In this document: positions 1 through 12,698 of the stretch, one piece after another
How the letters are laid out: every line of letters begins with the position of its first letter
Numbering within the stretch: position 1 is the first letter of the stretch
Assembly: GCF_037975245.1 (NCBI RefSeq)
Contig: NC_092574.1
Location: 25,650,713 to 25,714,712, forward strand
Length of the DNA stretch: 64,000 nt
Reading direction: 5' to 3'
Source of the DNA: Apostichopus japonicus
Lineage: Eukaryota; Echinodermata; Holothuroidea; Aspidochirotida; Stichopodidae
Position numbers and translations under genes: made by a program
The notes under the pieces: generated by a model
Told to the model about the DNA's origin: nothing
Database searches by the model: none
What the model saw: the letters and a program-made list of their open reading frames with translations, nothing else

Positions 1-683
1 ACTAGTTTTCGACCACTAATTGACCTTTGATGACCTTCGATCACATGACCGTTATGTTAGGAAACGATTCCTTACCCATTCACAACTTCTCCCAAAATAT
101 CAACCATGTCGGACCCTGTCAATAGAAGTTATTGCTGTTTTCAATATTTTTGTTTTTGGCCTCTAACTGACCTTTGGTGATCTTCAAAGGCACCAAGTTT
201 GAGTTAAGTCCAACTTTCCCTTGTTGAGTTACATTGTAACCAAGCAAGTGTCACATACGCACACACTGACACGCACACACATACACACACGCCAACCTGG
301 CTACATAGGTTCCTTTTGCTAAAGCAAGGAACCAAAAATAGACAGGAAAATGTTCTCTTACTATTTGTCTTAGCTTTTATATATTTAATTCCTACCTCTC
401 TGAAGGTCTCTTTACAACTACTGGTCACACCCTAAAATCCAAAACATAAAAAATTGCCTACTTCTACTTTAGTTACTTGCACAGTAAAGCTCATTTACAT
501 TCCAACCTCTAACCCATGGCTGGACGAAACCCTCCTCTCACTTGACCCTCACGACCCTACCTACCAGGCCTCATTACACGCCTGTAGCACTACTCAAGCT
601 ATACCCTCAAGATATGCCCAAAGTGGAATATATCTATACACCAATTCCTACACACAAAACTGGTTCACTTTGAAGGCTAAAAC
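1..683. other. Left edge: interspersed-repeat-like sequence with (CA)n
   Basis: TGACCTTTGRTGA(C/T)CTTC recurs at about 24 and 168. A CACACA stretch (260-290) is followed by CCTGGCTACATAGGTTCC and GCTAAAGCAAGGAACC, which form an imperfect inverted pair. It looks like an interspersed repeat; no coding potential is evident. Confidence 0.3.
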
Positions 684-1297
684 GGGACAAACTAAAACGA
701 ATGACAGCGAATGACAATTGACTTTGTACAGGGTTAATTTTCATTTGCGAATGACAACGAATGACAACAAAGGACAGTGTTGAGTAGGACAGTGTTGAGT
801 GGAGATCGAATGATTAACGGAGTGGAGTAAATGCGGTTATTGGTTTTCTGCGCAAAAATGATTTGAGGAAGATCGGCATGTTACGTAGTTGCAGGGTTTT
901 GGTGTAATTTACGGATAGAAACCACAGGGAAAGTTTTTGTGTGAGAATGCACTTGAGTGCTGTGCCTTTTACCTCTGTAGATTTATATAGACTGATAACT
1001 GGAGCCGTTTCAAGATTATAGTAATTGTTAGTTTCTAACAATTAATATCGGAAAAATGACGTTAAATTTACTTTTTAAAATCAGACCTACAGTTTTGCTT
1101 ACTATAAGGTGCGTTTTTATCTTGTCCGTACATTACTAGATCTAGATACCCACAAAGTCTGAACTGTGATACCCGGTTGAAGCAAATGTCTGTGCTGTCA
1201 TTACTGTCATTCGTTTTAGTCAACGCAATTTTTTAGTGTGTAAAACATATTGTCATTCGTTATGTGTACCGCAATTGTCATTCGTTTTAGTAACACC
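684..1297. mobile_element. TIR-like element with repeated (CGAATGAC)n ends
   Basis: The left end has ACTAAAACGAATGACAGCG and GAATGACAATTG. The right end has CAATTGTCATTCG and TTTTAGTAACACCC in inverted order. GAATGAC is repeated near both ends (at least five times left, three right). The interior has no frame. Target duplication is uncertain. Confidence 0.45.
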
Positions 1298-2219
1298 CGC
1301 TAAAACTGTATACTGTATAAGAGTCACTTGCCCGGAGGCCTGCAAAAGGGTTACAAAATGATTAACTTGTAAGATTATACTTTACTCTTATTATTTTTAA
1401 GATTTTAAATCCACCTGTCCATCTCCCAGTAAATTTGTGTATGCTACATTGCTACCGGTACTGATCAAGCCTATTTGGATTTATAGAGGACTTGAATCGG
1501 TAAGTGTGCTCCTCCAGTCCTGAAAATGGATCGACGCCCCGACTGCGTTATTTGTGTCTGAATTTCTGTATTTCGGAATGAGAAAACTCTCTATATAATA
1601 TTTGTGGTATCTGGACAAAGTCGATCCTGGACTAGATGTACATTGTCAAGCAACACTTCTGTTTATCCTCCTCCATACATAAATTGGGTATTAAAAACCA
1701 TTTATTTTCACACCAACGAAAGTAGCGTAAATTACTCAAACAATATACACATGATCAAGATTCCGTTTCGTTTTCCATTCCGCACACGTATACCCTTGTT
1801 AAGTGGCTCACAATTCTCTGTAGTTTGTCACTCTTGTATTTTAAGAGTATCTTACAACCTAGACTAAGTTAACTGGGCACAACTCCATTGCCTTACGTTA
1901 AGACTAGGTGTAAGTTAATGTAAGTTAATTGACGTTTTAAGGTGAGCTCTTGATCTTCAATTTGCTGCAAGCGACAAGCCGGTAATGACTGCTATGTATA
2001 AATCTATGTATATATCAATTTGGTATTCGTCTTTTTAACACTTTTTCGTATCGTTTTAAGACTCTACTTCGGTAGTTGAGACCTCGTTTGTAACCATCAT
2101 TTTCGTTTAAGTGCATGTCTTTCTATTTATTATTAAGGGCTTCATGCCGATGTATTGTCTGTATCGTGACTGATTGTAGTAATAGATTACGAAATCTACC
2201 CAGCGCTCGTTCCCCTTAC

Positions 2220-5141
2220 CGAAATCCCAGATCTGGGCCAGATATAAAAATCCAGATCTGGCCCAGATCTGGAATTTCAATCTGGGCCAGATCTGCCCCA
2301 GATCTGGAATTTATATCTGGCCAGAAAAAAAATTGGGCAGATATAACTTGATATAAAATAAAGTTTTATATGGCCCATATAAAATTTGATCTGGTTAAAT
2401 TTTATTGCATCCATATCTGGGCCAGATAAAACTTTATCTGGTTGATGTAAAGAAAATCCAGATAAACTTTTATATGGCCGATATAAAAAATATATATATA
2501 TCTGGCTAAAATGTCAATCAAATAGGAAATAAGTGGCCAAAACTGGACTAGCATTGAGAGTAACTTTCCAGCGTGATCAGTTATCTCTGTTCTGGTACGG
2601 AGACCCATACAGAGAGAAAGACACACACAAAATATAAACACAGAACTCAACTGGATTGGAACATAGTGGAAATATGTTATATGCATGCACATTACACATT
2701 TTTACTATACCTTACCAAAACATTTGCAAACTGATGTTGAATACATCAACATTCAAATTTTTTCGCCCAGGAAAATCATATTACTTACTTAAATAAACTG
2801 GCATCGCGCGGTACGTACTAGTACACTTAAAAATAATAATTGAAGGTTGAGTTCTTTATTCTTCTGTGGTCCTGTAGATGTTGATACTAAATTGCGTTGT
2901 GCTATTCTTTTATTTAATATATTTGCTTTAATAAATAAGTTCCAGGAGGGCGATATATGTTCCATTCAGTATCGAAGTTCAGTCCCAAAATATATTCCTT
3001 GTTGCCATCCGTTCCAAAAAAATTCATCCTTACTTCTGACTGTTAAGTTCACTATAGAAAGCTTTGCCAATGTCCTGACATCAATAGGTTATTATTTACG
3101 AATCTCCATCACCTTTTCTTAATGTACCAATCCTTTCTATTAAACTTCCTTCTGCTCTCTACTCCTACCATGTGGACACTACTAGTGTACACATAGCTCC
3201 CTTTCTTATCTCACTCCTAGAGTATCAATACACATATGTCCATTGTTCAAAAGTGGCCTTCACACTTAATCAACCTCTTGAGTCATCCTGTTTCAAGCTA
3301 AGACCCTGTGGTTGCCTAGCAACCCAGATAGAGATAGTTATCCCCCCCCCCCCCTTTGACTTAGTGTGCACTGTAAGTGATTTACTATTGAAATATATAT
3401 GCATAGTGCAGTACCACAATATAGTGCAATGTAAATCTCTATGAAAATATTTGGCGAGATAGAAAGGGGTATACGGATAAACAAACGTGACCTTCACTCA
3501 CCTCTTTATCGAGTTGGCTGCGCTGAGTATCATCACCTGTCGCACCATCGTCCGTTCCCGTATAATACAAGGGAGATAGCAATGAGTCCGGCCGCTGGAC
3601 ACCGTACGGGGCGAATTATAATACGTAAAATGATATGGATAAAATGGTAAAATAAACTACATCAGGTCCGATGAATTATGTTAACGAATTCCCCGCGCAG
3701 TGCACTGATAAATAATATAATGTTCACTCCATTCGAGAGATCGTTATTTCCGACGTAGAAATATAATGTTCCGAGGGAGAAAAATCCAATGTAAACAGAT
3801 AAATTAATGAACGAACAACTCGCGAGAAATTTAGGTCCGTTCACGACGATAGATCGTAGAGTTCCCCCGATAAAAAGAGGGCGCTCGAGTATATTACAAA
3901 AGAAATGAAAAGGTAGTAAATACAGAGTCGCTACAAATACACTATGTAAGAGCATACAATCTTAAAGTTTTATCTGTCAATATAAAGTCAGGTATAACTG
4001 GATATACATGATGTATATCCAGTTATACTGACTGACTGTTTTATTGACAGATAAAACTTTATCTGCATATCTGGATTGTCTCTATATCCAGTCATATCTG
4101 GCTTTATATGGCCAGATAAAACTTTATCTGCATATCTGGATTGACTCTATATCCATTTATATATGTCTTTGTTTTAAATAAATAAAACTTTATACGTATC
4201 TGGATTGACTCTACATCAGTTTTATCTGGCTTTATATGGCCAGATAAAACTATCTGCATATCTGGATTGACTATATATCCAGTCATATCTGGCTGTATAT
4301 GGCCAGATAAAACTTTATCTGCATATCTGGATTGACTCTATATCCAGTCATATCTGGCTGTATATGGCCAGATAAAACTTTATCTGCATATCTGGATTGA
4401 CTCTTTATCCAGTTATATCTGGCTTTATATGGCCAGATAAAACTTTATCTGCATATCTGGATTGACTCTATATCCAGTCATATCTGGCTGTATATGGCCA
4501 GATAAAACTTTATCTGCATATCTGGATTGACTCTTTATCCAGTTATATCTGGCTTTATATGGCCAGATAAAACTTTATCTGCATATCTGGATTGACTCTA
4601 TACCCAGTTATATCTGGCTAAATATGGCCAGATAAAACTTTATCTGCATATCTGGATTGACTCTATATCCAGTTATATCTGGCTTTATATGGCCAGATAA
4701 AACTTTATCTGCATATCTGGATTGACTCTTTATCCAGTTATATCTGGCTTTATATGGCCAGATAAAACTTTATCTGCATATCTGGATTGACTCTATATCC
4801 AGTCATATCTGGCTGTATATGGCCAGATAAAACTTTATCTGCATATCTGGATTGACTCTTTATCCAGTTATATCTGGCTTTATATGGCCAGATAAAACTT
4901 TATCTGCATATCTGGATTGACTCTATACCCAGTTATATCTGGCTAAATATGGCCAGATAAAACTTTATCTGCATATCTGGATTGACTCTATATCCAGTTA
5001 TATCTGGCTTTATATGGCCAGATAAAACTTTATCTGCATATCTGGATTGACTCTTTATCCAGTTATATCTGGCTTTATATGGCCAGATAAAACTTGATCT
5101 GGCCAGATTAAACCAGATATAAAGCCAGATCTGGCATTTCG
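2220..5141. mobile_element. 2.9-kb insertion in the left LINE copy with CGAAATSCCAGATCTGG ends
   Basis: Compared with the uninterrupted right copy, about 2.9 kb is inserted after CAGCGCTCGTTC. It begins CGAAATCCCAGATCTGG and ends with the near reverse complement CCAGATCTGGCATTTCG. Both ends are built of GCCAGATATA-type words. The interior has ~1.4 kb of unique sequence (2500-3960) and the 65-bp satellite (3990-5095). No transposase frame is visible. About 40 bp of the right copy are absent at the junction, so the exact ends are uncertain. Confidence 0.6.
3990..5095. repeat. 65-bp satellite with a five-unit (325-bp) higher-order repeat
   Basis: The unit is GGCCAGATAAAACTTTATCT, then GCATATCTGGATTGACTC, then a variable TATCCAGTYATATCTGGC and TNTATAT, 65 bp in all. 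Unit starts run at exactly 65-bp steps from 4301 to 5081, with older diverged units before. Variants read A-B-A-B-C-D-B-A-B-C-D-B, so the block A-B-C-D-B at 4431-4755 is repeated at 4756-5080. Each unit contains the hairpin CAGATAAA-AC-TTTATCTG. Confidence 0.9.
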
Positions 5142-5786
5142 CATATAATAGCGATATTCAAGGCTCGTCGTTGCTAACACACAAAAATCCAAGCTGCATT
5201 TGTTTCCATATACCACCACCTGTCCTCAGTAGGGATTACTTGTGCACCCCGGGAATCTAAGACTGCATTAGCGTTACAATATTTATGATCCATACACACA
5301 CAAAAACAGAACCACACTGTACATATATATGTAGAATTATACCGTACAGGCCTACGTAAGCCTACAAGCACAAAACATGGTCTCTGGTGGGTATACACAC
5401 TAATTATATATAAACTGATAATGAAGGCATACAAGCACAAAACATGGTCTCTAATGGGTATGCACACTAATTATATATATACTGATAATGTAGGCCTACA
5501 AGCACAAAACAATGTCTATAATTGGGTATACACGTTAATTATATACTGATAACGATACTTACGCGTGGTAGTAGATAGCGCTCTTCTCGAAAGCTGTGGC
5601 ACAAAAACCAGGTTTTTCAGTCTTGACGCGATTATCTCGATGCGAAACATGATTTTCAGAACCTTATAACAGTTTTGTTCAGGAATACAGTTACCGTATA
5701 CCTACAACATTACCTACCGGGCTCAATATTACACAATATAATTGAAGTATTGGAATGTTATTTTCACTACACACTACAATATACCA

Positions 5787-6930
5787 TCACAAAATCTCTA
5801 AAGCTTTATTAATATTGGTAGTAGCCTTGAACTGTAAGTTATCTAGAGCAGCGATTGTCTCAACAAAGTTACCCCAAAGATTGCGTTCACACAGGTCAGC
5901 GGCTCGTGATATATATTTTTTTTTTTCGTAGTAGGCTACGTTTAATGATAGTCTGTTGCTACAAAGCCAGTTATTAACAGAATAAAGTTCATTGTTTAGT
6001 TGTATTGCCCCTTCTGTTAGTTCTTTATGACCATAGAGAATTATAATGGTATCAGGGGTGAAGGAAGGTACTTTTGAGTGGGGGGGGGGGCTGAAGACTG
6101 ATGGCCGGCCTGGGGGAGGGGACAAAGGGGAGGGGGTGTCCCCTCCCTTTTGGATTTTTTGTGCATTTCCAGGTGGCCTCAGATGTAATTTCGTGCAATA
6201 TAGCACACTTCAACACCCACTCCATTTTTTAAATAATTTTGCCATTTCACCTGGCCTTAGATGCAATTTGGTGTTCCAAATGAGATTTTTTTCTCATTTG
6301 GAAATGAAGAGGGGTTTTCTGACTTGCGGAGCGGGGGGCGGAATGATACTTCCGCCCACCATAAGCTGGCGTCCCCCAGCCCTCGGTTCCTACACCCTTG
6401 AGTGGTATCATCAGTAAAACATTGTAAACTTTAATTTGTCAGAAGAAGCACTGATACACATTCCTATAGGTTATGAATAACAGGGGACCAAGTCTAGATC
6501 CCTGAGGGACACCACAAATTACGGTTTGTAGACTAGAACTTGTGGAGTTAGTATTCACTTACTGAGTGCGATATTTTAGATAGCTAGAGATCCAGTTGTG
6601 AACTCTGCCTTTTAGGCCATACGTGTGCAATTTATGTAATAGAATAATAAAATAAACAGCGTCAAAAGCCTTCGACAAGTCTAAAAATTGTACCAGTACA
6701 TACAATTTATTATCAAGGGCATATGTTACCTCATTAACATCATTTGCAAGAGCCATAAACGTAAAGTGTTTCTAACAGAGGCCATACTGATTATTCGAAA
6801 AATGTTTTATTTACTAAGGAAATGTGAAATTCTGTTATGCATTAGTCTTTCCAATACTTTAGAAAGAGCAGGAAGTATACATATAATACACGTCAAGCAT
6901 TACCCATTAACCCTCAACATAAAACTTTCG
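5787..6930 (-). pseudogene. LINE reverse transcriptase remnant, split by a hAT MITE
   Basis: Minus-strand fragments in three frames show the order of a non-LTR RT. There is a diverged LSKVLERLMHNRI-like stretch near 6850. [11 protein letters not shown] with [15 protein letters not shown] is at 6559-6691, and GVPQGSRLGPLLF near 6480-6525. The catalytic Asp pair lies at the insertion point near 6405, followed by NNWLCSNRLSLN and a C-terminal NLWGNFVETIAALDNLQFK ending at a stop at 5787. In-frame stops and frameshifts make it dead. The clade is probably CR1/L2-like, but not proven. Confidence 0.85.
6053..6400. mobile_element. hAT MITE, family C, inserted in the LINE RT
   Basis: The ends CAGGGGTGAAGGAAGG and CCTACACCCTTG match the MITE at 25660-26027, as does most of the interior (GGGGGGCTGAAGACTGATGG, CATTTCCAGGTGGCCTCAG). 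The flanks AATGGTAT (6045-6052) and AGTGGTAT (6401-6408) match at 7 of 8. It interrupts the RT catalytic-aspartate region. Confidence 0.88.
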
Positions 6931-7131
6931 ATACATGGAAAAATAACAGTATTCACAGCCTGGTTTGAATTTTCAATATCAACTCTTTCCTTTACATTAA
7001 TCTACTCATCAATTTTGTTAAAATTTTCATAAATCTAAAAGTCTTATATTCCCCTTCTTCCCCTAACTGACACTAACGGGCTTACTAGAATCTAGTAGAT
7101 TATAATTTTTACTTACAGGCTTAAAACCTCC

Positions 7132-8069
7132 GTACATATGGAAAGCCGTTTTAACATTTAATAATTTCAGATATCTCAAATTAAACTTCAGATATCTCAA
7201 ATTTATTTAAGATATCTACATGGTTCTACATATCTACAAATAATTGCAGATATCTTAAAATCAATTTCAGATATCTCGAAATACCAGGGAACTTCAGATA
7301 TCTGAAATTCAATTCGAGATATCTCGAATTCAATTTCAGATATCTGAAATAGAATTTCAGATATCTCGAATTCAATTTCAGATATCTCGAATTCAATTTC
7401 AGATATCTCGAATTCAATTTCAGATATCTGAAATAGAATTTCAGATATCTCGAATTCAATTACAGATATCTCGAATTCAATAACAGATATCTGAAAATTC
7501 CCGATTAAATGTTAAAATGGCTTTCCATACGTGCCATTTTAACATTTAATCGGGAATTTCTGCATATGCATTTCAGATATCTGGAATTCAATTGCAGATA
7601 TCTCGAATTCAATTTCAGATATCTCGAATTAGATTTGCAGATATCTTGAATTCAATTTCAGATATCTCGAATTCAGTTTCAGATATCTCGAATTCAATTT
7701 CAGATATCTGAAATAGAATTTCAGATATCTCGAATTCAATTTCGGATATCTCGAATTCAATTCAGATATCTCGAATTCAATTTCAGATATCTGAAATAGA
7801 ATTTCAGATATCTCGAATTCAATTTCGGATATCTCGAATTCAATTTCAGATATCTCGAATTCAATTTCAGATATCTCGAATTCAATATCAGATATCTGAA
7901 TTAAAATTTCAGACATCTCGAAATCTATTTTTGATATCTCGAATTAAATTTCAGATATCTCGAATAAAATTTTAGATATCTGAAAAAGAATTTTAGATAT
8001 CTAAAATAAGAAATAATTTAAGATATCTGAAATTCCCGATTAAATGTTAAAATGGCTTTCCATACGTAC
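7132..8069. mobile_element. Foldback element filled with a 21-bp palindromic tandem repeat
   Basis: The left end GTACATATGGAAAGCC, then GTTTTAACATTTAAT, is the inverse of the right end ATTAAATGTTAAAAT, then GGCTTTCCATACGTAC. Between them are ~35 units of TTTCAGATATCTCGAATTCAA (21 bp) and variants, each with GATATC and GAATTC palindromes. At 7495-7560 a complete right end meets a truncated left end, so this is probably two elements joined or one that grew by recombination. Open frames of repeating SRYLKLN are a by-product of the 21-bp period. Confidence 0.8.
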
Positions 8070-8379
8070 ACCTGGTTTTCGACCATTAGGTCCTTTGGTC
8101 AAATTGACTTCCCAGTACACTTATACGTGTAATCTCTCTCTCCCTCAGAGAGGAGGAATGCAACTGACCTGAATTTATACACCGATTAGTGAAGACAAGC
8201 TTCACTATATTCCTAATAACAGCCAAGGATATATTTTGTGAGAATGTCAAAAGCTCCTTCATTGCTGACCCTTATAACAAACCTAATGCTGGTATTAAAG
8301 GTTCTTATTCCATAAGAGGGCAATGTCCCTAGATTTAAAGGAACTCTGTGACAATCCACCGCACAAGAGGAATTTCCCC

Positions 8380-9980
8380 GATCCTCCCCATCTACAACCT
8401 ATTTCTCTGGGCATCTACTCAGGTATTCTGCCCCAAAATTATCTGAACCTTTAATCGCCTTGAAAATGTATAGATATGGCTGTAAACTTAGAGCCCATCT
8501 CATGACTCTGCTGTTGTTAAACTTTGCCTATTTGCCATATAAGAAAGTAGTTGGTGGTCTGTCTTAAACGTGAATTTTTTACCATGGAAATATATATTAA
8601 ACTTATGTACAGCCCAAACTAATGCCAGACATTCCCGTTCTTCAATTACATAATTTCTTTCCCGGGGTAACAACTTCCTGCTAGCATAGCACACAGGAAA
8701 TAAATATTTCCCTTTTTATTGCGACAGAACTGCTCCTAAGTTAATATTGGAGGCATCTGTTCGCAAAATGAATGGCTTAGCCGGGTCAGGAAGGTGCACA
8801 ATTGGAGCAGTTGCCAAACGATGTTTCAATGTGGCAAATGACCTACTATGGGCTTCTTTACACTGAGGCTGTGGACGCTTCTCGACTTAGTTAGATCTGA
8901 AAGTGGGTCTGCTAAAGTTGCCAAATTGGGAATGAAACGACGATTATATCCCACCATTCCAAGGAAAGACCCTACCTACTTTCTTTTGGTAGGTTTTGCA
9001 ACTTCAAAAAATGTTGCCAACCTTTCCCGGTATGGGCTTAAGAGCACACCCTGCCCCACCATGTAACCAAGAAATTCCACACTGTCTATTCCAATTTCAC
9101 ATTTGGTAGGTCTTGCAGTTAAACCCATTTCTCTTAGCCATGCCAACACATTTCTCAATGTCTGATTTATGTTATTCCCAAGAATTACGCAATACTAAGA
9201 AATCATAAATGTAATTACCAACATTGCTATAAACGCTTAGCAACCTTTGCATCATTCAACTAAAAATTGCCGGGGCATTGACTAATCCAATAGGCATGGC
9301 CTAAATTGAAATAAACAATCTGAAGTTGCAAGTGCTGTTTTGTCCCTGTCTAAATTTTGCAATTGGTATCTTGGGTTGTAGCCCTTTCTCAAATCAATTT
9401 GGACAATCATTTTGCCCGAAATTACTTACTCATCAAGTCATCAATATTGGGAATTGTTCCGAATCTAAGAGTGTAATTGCATTCAACCTTCTAAAATCTA
9501 TTTAAAAACGGTTTATGTGCCATCCCTGTTTTGGACTAGCACTACTGGTGATGCATAGGCTAAATTGATTCCTCAATATATCCATTTTCTTGAGTGTTTC
9601 AACCTGTTCCCCTCTTACTGCCATTGGGACTGGGTACGCCTTTGACCTTACCGGATCACTGGAAGTTAATTGAATACGCTTCTAAGATGTCTCTCGTTCC
9701 CTTTACATGACATTTATTAAGATATTCATTCATCTTGAGATCACAATAACATTCTCTTGATTTGATACAAGGAAGTTCAATCCCAACTCCATTCCTTTCA
9801 TCAACATCATCCTCACTTTGCAAAATTAAACCTACTGACACAACTTGAATATCCATCTCATCTCCTATATCTTCATTAGTTTCATTTTCTTCACTTACAT
9901 AACCAGCATTCATCCCAACCAAACAGCAGTTCCCACATTCTCTTGAAATAAACCTTTTCAACATAATAACATGGTATAAT
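8380..9980 (-). pseudogene. Decayed Ty3/gypsy-type pol (RT and RNase H)
   Basis: On the minus strand, from right to left: a region at 9656-9964 that may be the protease-RT spacer; an RT stretch with QIDLRKGYNPRYQ near 9390; the RT thumb motif LREMGLTARPTKCE and FLGYMVGQGV (8976-9158); then RNase H with RTDASNINLGAVLSQ near 8750 and ERNYVIEERECLALVWAVHKF (8500-8694). Several stops and frameshifts separate the pieces. I found no LTRs and no integrase, so it is an old fragment. Confidence 0.85.
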
Positions 9981-12698
9981 TTCTCTTTACCCTTGACATT
10001 CAGTTTGTAGTCATTCTTTCTTACTTTTCTCTTCTATTTTGTATAGGGTCATAGCCATTGGGTAAGCAATATGTCAGTATTTGAGGGCATATGCAAAAAC
10101 ACTTCTTCACCCACTTAAACTTCCCTATCTTTGGTCTTTTTTGTCATGCACTTTGCGATAGCGCTTTGATGATTTTCACAACTCGTCATTTGTCATGCGA
10201 CAGGTTTCTTCTAACCGTTGCTCGAGGTCGAACACATACTGGTAAGTTGTTTTCACCTCGTCCTGAATTTCATTGGACCTTGCAAATGTCTTTCAGATTA
10301 TTATATATAGAGGGCTACGAATCGTTCTTCCATAAAATAGCTCAAAGAGCGAAAACCAATGGGTGGGGCCTCCATATAAGCAAAGAGAAGTGCAGGCAAG
10401 TTATACGACCCCATTCAGATGGGCGTTCTGCGGCCATTTTTTTCTCAACATGCGTTTCAATGTCCCGTTAAACGACCTACCAGACCGTTACACATAGGGT
10501 AAGTATGAGGTAGAATGATCAAATAATCACAACCTCGTTAATAAATCTCAAGATGGGGAACTTGGATAGATCTGATGTTTGGCATACACATGTATAGCAT
10601 TTGTGTGGAAGTCGGTGGTAAATCTATCACTGTGATTACATTCATGTCACCTTTACATGCGTCCTGCTGTATTTCCTACATCAAATATATTCAAACCTCA
10701 ATGACCAGCATGTCCGACTTATTACAAAATAGTAATTGTGTACAACCAGTATGAATGTTTGCATTCTGCTTCAGAAAGTAACTTTGTTGATTGTATATAT
10801 TTATTTCTTTAACACTGCAAAGATGTACGACAGGTATATGGAGTAGACAATTATATTCATAAAACTCAGAATGCACTGTTAGTTCATTCATTCAATGGTG
10901 TCCTCGAGTCTCTGCCTACTTACCACCCCCAGCCCCCACCCACCCCCTTACTTTCCACATTACCACATTACCGGAGTGGACAGCGATACGGTATGATAGT
11001 CTCCTAATAATAAGGCTGCGGATACTTTGGGGGATCATAAGAGTACTATTTATAAAAAAAGGGTAGTTTGTTTAGTCGTTTTTATACTCTGTCGACACTT
11101 TGTATAGGTAGAATAAATGGAAGGTAAAGTGTCTTTACAAGTTAGCAAAGAAAAGGAACAATTGCACGGGTCATGACAATTCGCAATAGTTTCTTTTATG
11201 ACACAACATGGTCGACATCGAAAAATTGGTGAAATATTAACTACATTGCTAAGTTTCGTTCAGTACGGAATAATATATAGCTGAATCTATAGCAAACATG
11301 CTGTTTCATTGGTTTTGTTTCAATTTAATCCGTGCATGAAATCCATGAAGTAAATTGCTGATACTGCAAGAAAAATAAAGAAGTATTTTAAATTTGTAGA
11401 CGAGTTTATCTTTTTTTTTTCATTTATTTTGTTTGAGGGTATAAAGAGGATATGCAATTTGACATTATTCCTGTGATAAACAGCAAGTCTCGTTTCATGT
11501 TTACATTCATACCACGTTTCAAGATCACTATACTGGGACTAGGTGTTTGGATTTTCGCTATGGTAGGACAAGAAACATGCTTTCGTTATTGAGTTTAATC
11601 AAAGTCAGAAAGTTAGAGATTTCTAGACATGCGCATAGTTACAATTATATAAGCTGACTTGGTTTGAAGTTAAGTCAACGTGATGGCCACATATAGTACA
11701 TATACATTTGTTTAGCTGAGTATATGATGCTTACCTCTGTAGTAGCCTACCTCGTTCCCTTATGCGTGAGAACGTGATCAATCAGGAGCGGAGTATTACG
11801 GGTGGGGAGGGGAGGGGCTCTAATAACCTCCATGAAAGAGTGCCCTTCTTGAATCAGAAGTGCACCTTTTCGTGCCAATGCCGGAACCTTTTTGAGTGAT
11901 TTTGCGGCTGCTTTCTTCAAATGAAAGTCACACGTCCCACTGAGTCCCTTCCAACCCCTCTCACTTTAATTTCAAGCATGGTAATTTTTGGATGGAACAA
12001 TAAGAAATTACAAGTGTAATACATAAAGGCTGTCGAAACTACAAGATGGAAACAAAGAATTGAAAGGAGAATGCCATGAGATAACAACATGAGATGAAAT
12101 GATCTTTCGCTTTTAAACGTTGATGTCAAACAACCGTCTGTCTCATCCAGGGCAGAACCATATTGTTTGTACTACAAATATTTACATGTGCTGTGTCAAC
12201 TGAAATAAGCTTGAAGTATATTACTTTTTTATATTGGTGTACTTTGGTCTATTCAATTCGTGACCCACGTAATCGGTCGGAGGGGTGAAAGAAGTGAAGG
12301 GTTTTGCAATTGCAATCCCTATTATATTACATGTTACTGCACGGGTAAAACTACATATAGCTATCCAGAGATATGGAAGAACGCGTAATTGTTTAAGTTA
12401 GATGTTGGTAGTGTTTTGTTCATTTCCTGCAGCATCTTTACAGCAACTGCGATTGCTCGAAATAAAGCTACAATGGGTTAAAACTTTCTATACCACCCTC
12501 AGCCTCGTCCCGTCTCCTGTCAACGAACGCTCATCAGCGATAACTAATGAAGTTAGCTAGTATACTGTAGGCGTATCAAACACAACTATCAACATTAATT
12601 CAATTCATTAATTCAGCTGGTTATGTTCTTCAATGCCGCACCCACACCGCCACCACCACCACCGCCCTTCTTGCCCTTGGACGTGATATGGTGTATAA
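9981..12698. other. Non-genic stretch, nothing firm identified
   Basis: There are only short open frames without recognisable motifs. G-rich patches (11795-11820) and low-complexity runs occur, but I could not define element ends. The first few hundred bases may be upstream parts of the decayed gypsy element. Confidence 0.35.

Larger units (their letters stand above)
1419..5905 (-). repeat. Left copy of a head-to-head LINE pair (3' region), interrupted at 2220-5141
   Basis: Segments 1419-2211 and 5145-5905 are the inverted counterpart of 14996-17353. Landmarks shared in reverse are CATCTCCCAGTAAATTTGTG (left end), GTAATAGATTACGAAATCTA, GGAAACAAATGCAGCTTGG and the end of the RT frame (A-D-L-C-E). 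In retroelement sense this copy is on the minus strand, continuing from the RT remnant 5787-6930. It keeps three units of the ACAAGCACAAAACATGG minisatellite (5366, 5429, 5496). Confidence 0.8.

Noticed and set aside
3990-5095. Regularly spaced repeats resembling a CRISPR array
   Set aside because: The whole 65-bp unit repeats with no unique spacers, and the DNA is eukaryotic.
7226-7916. Open frames with repeating SRYLKLN / FEISEIE heptads
   Set aside because: They result from a 21-bp DNA repeat whose period is a multiple of three; the DNA structure explains them fully.
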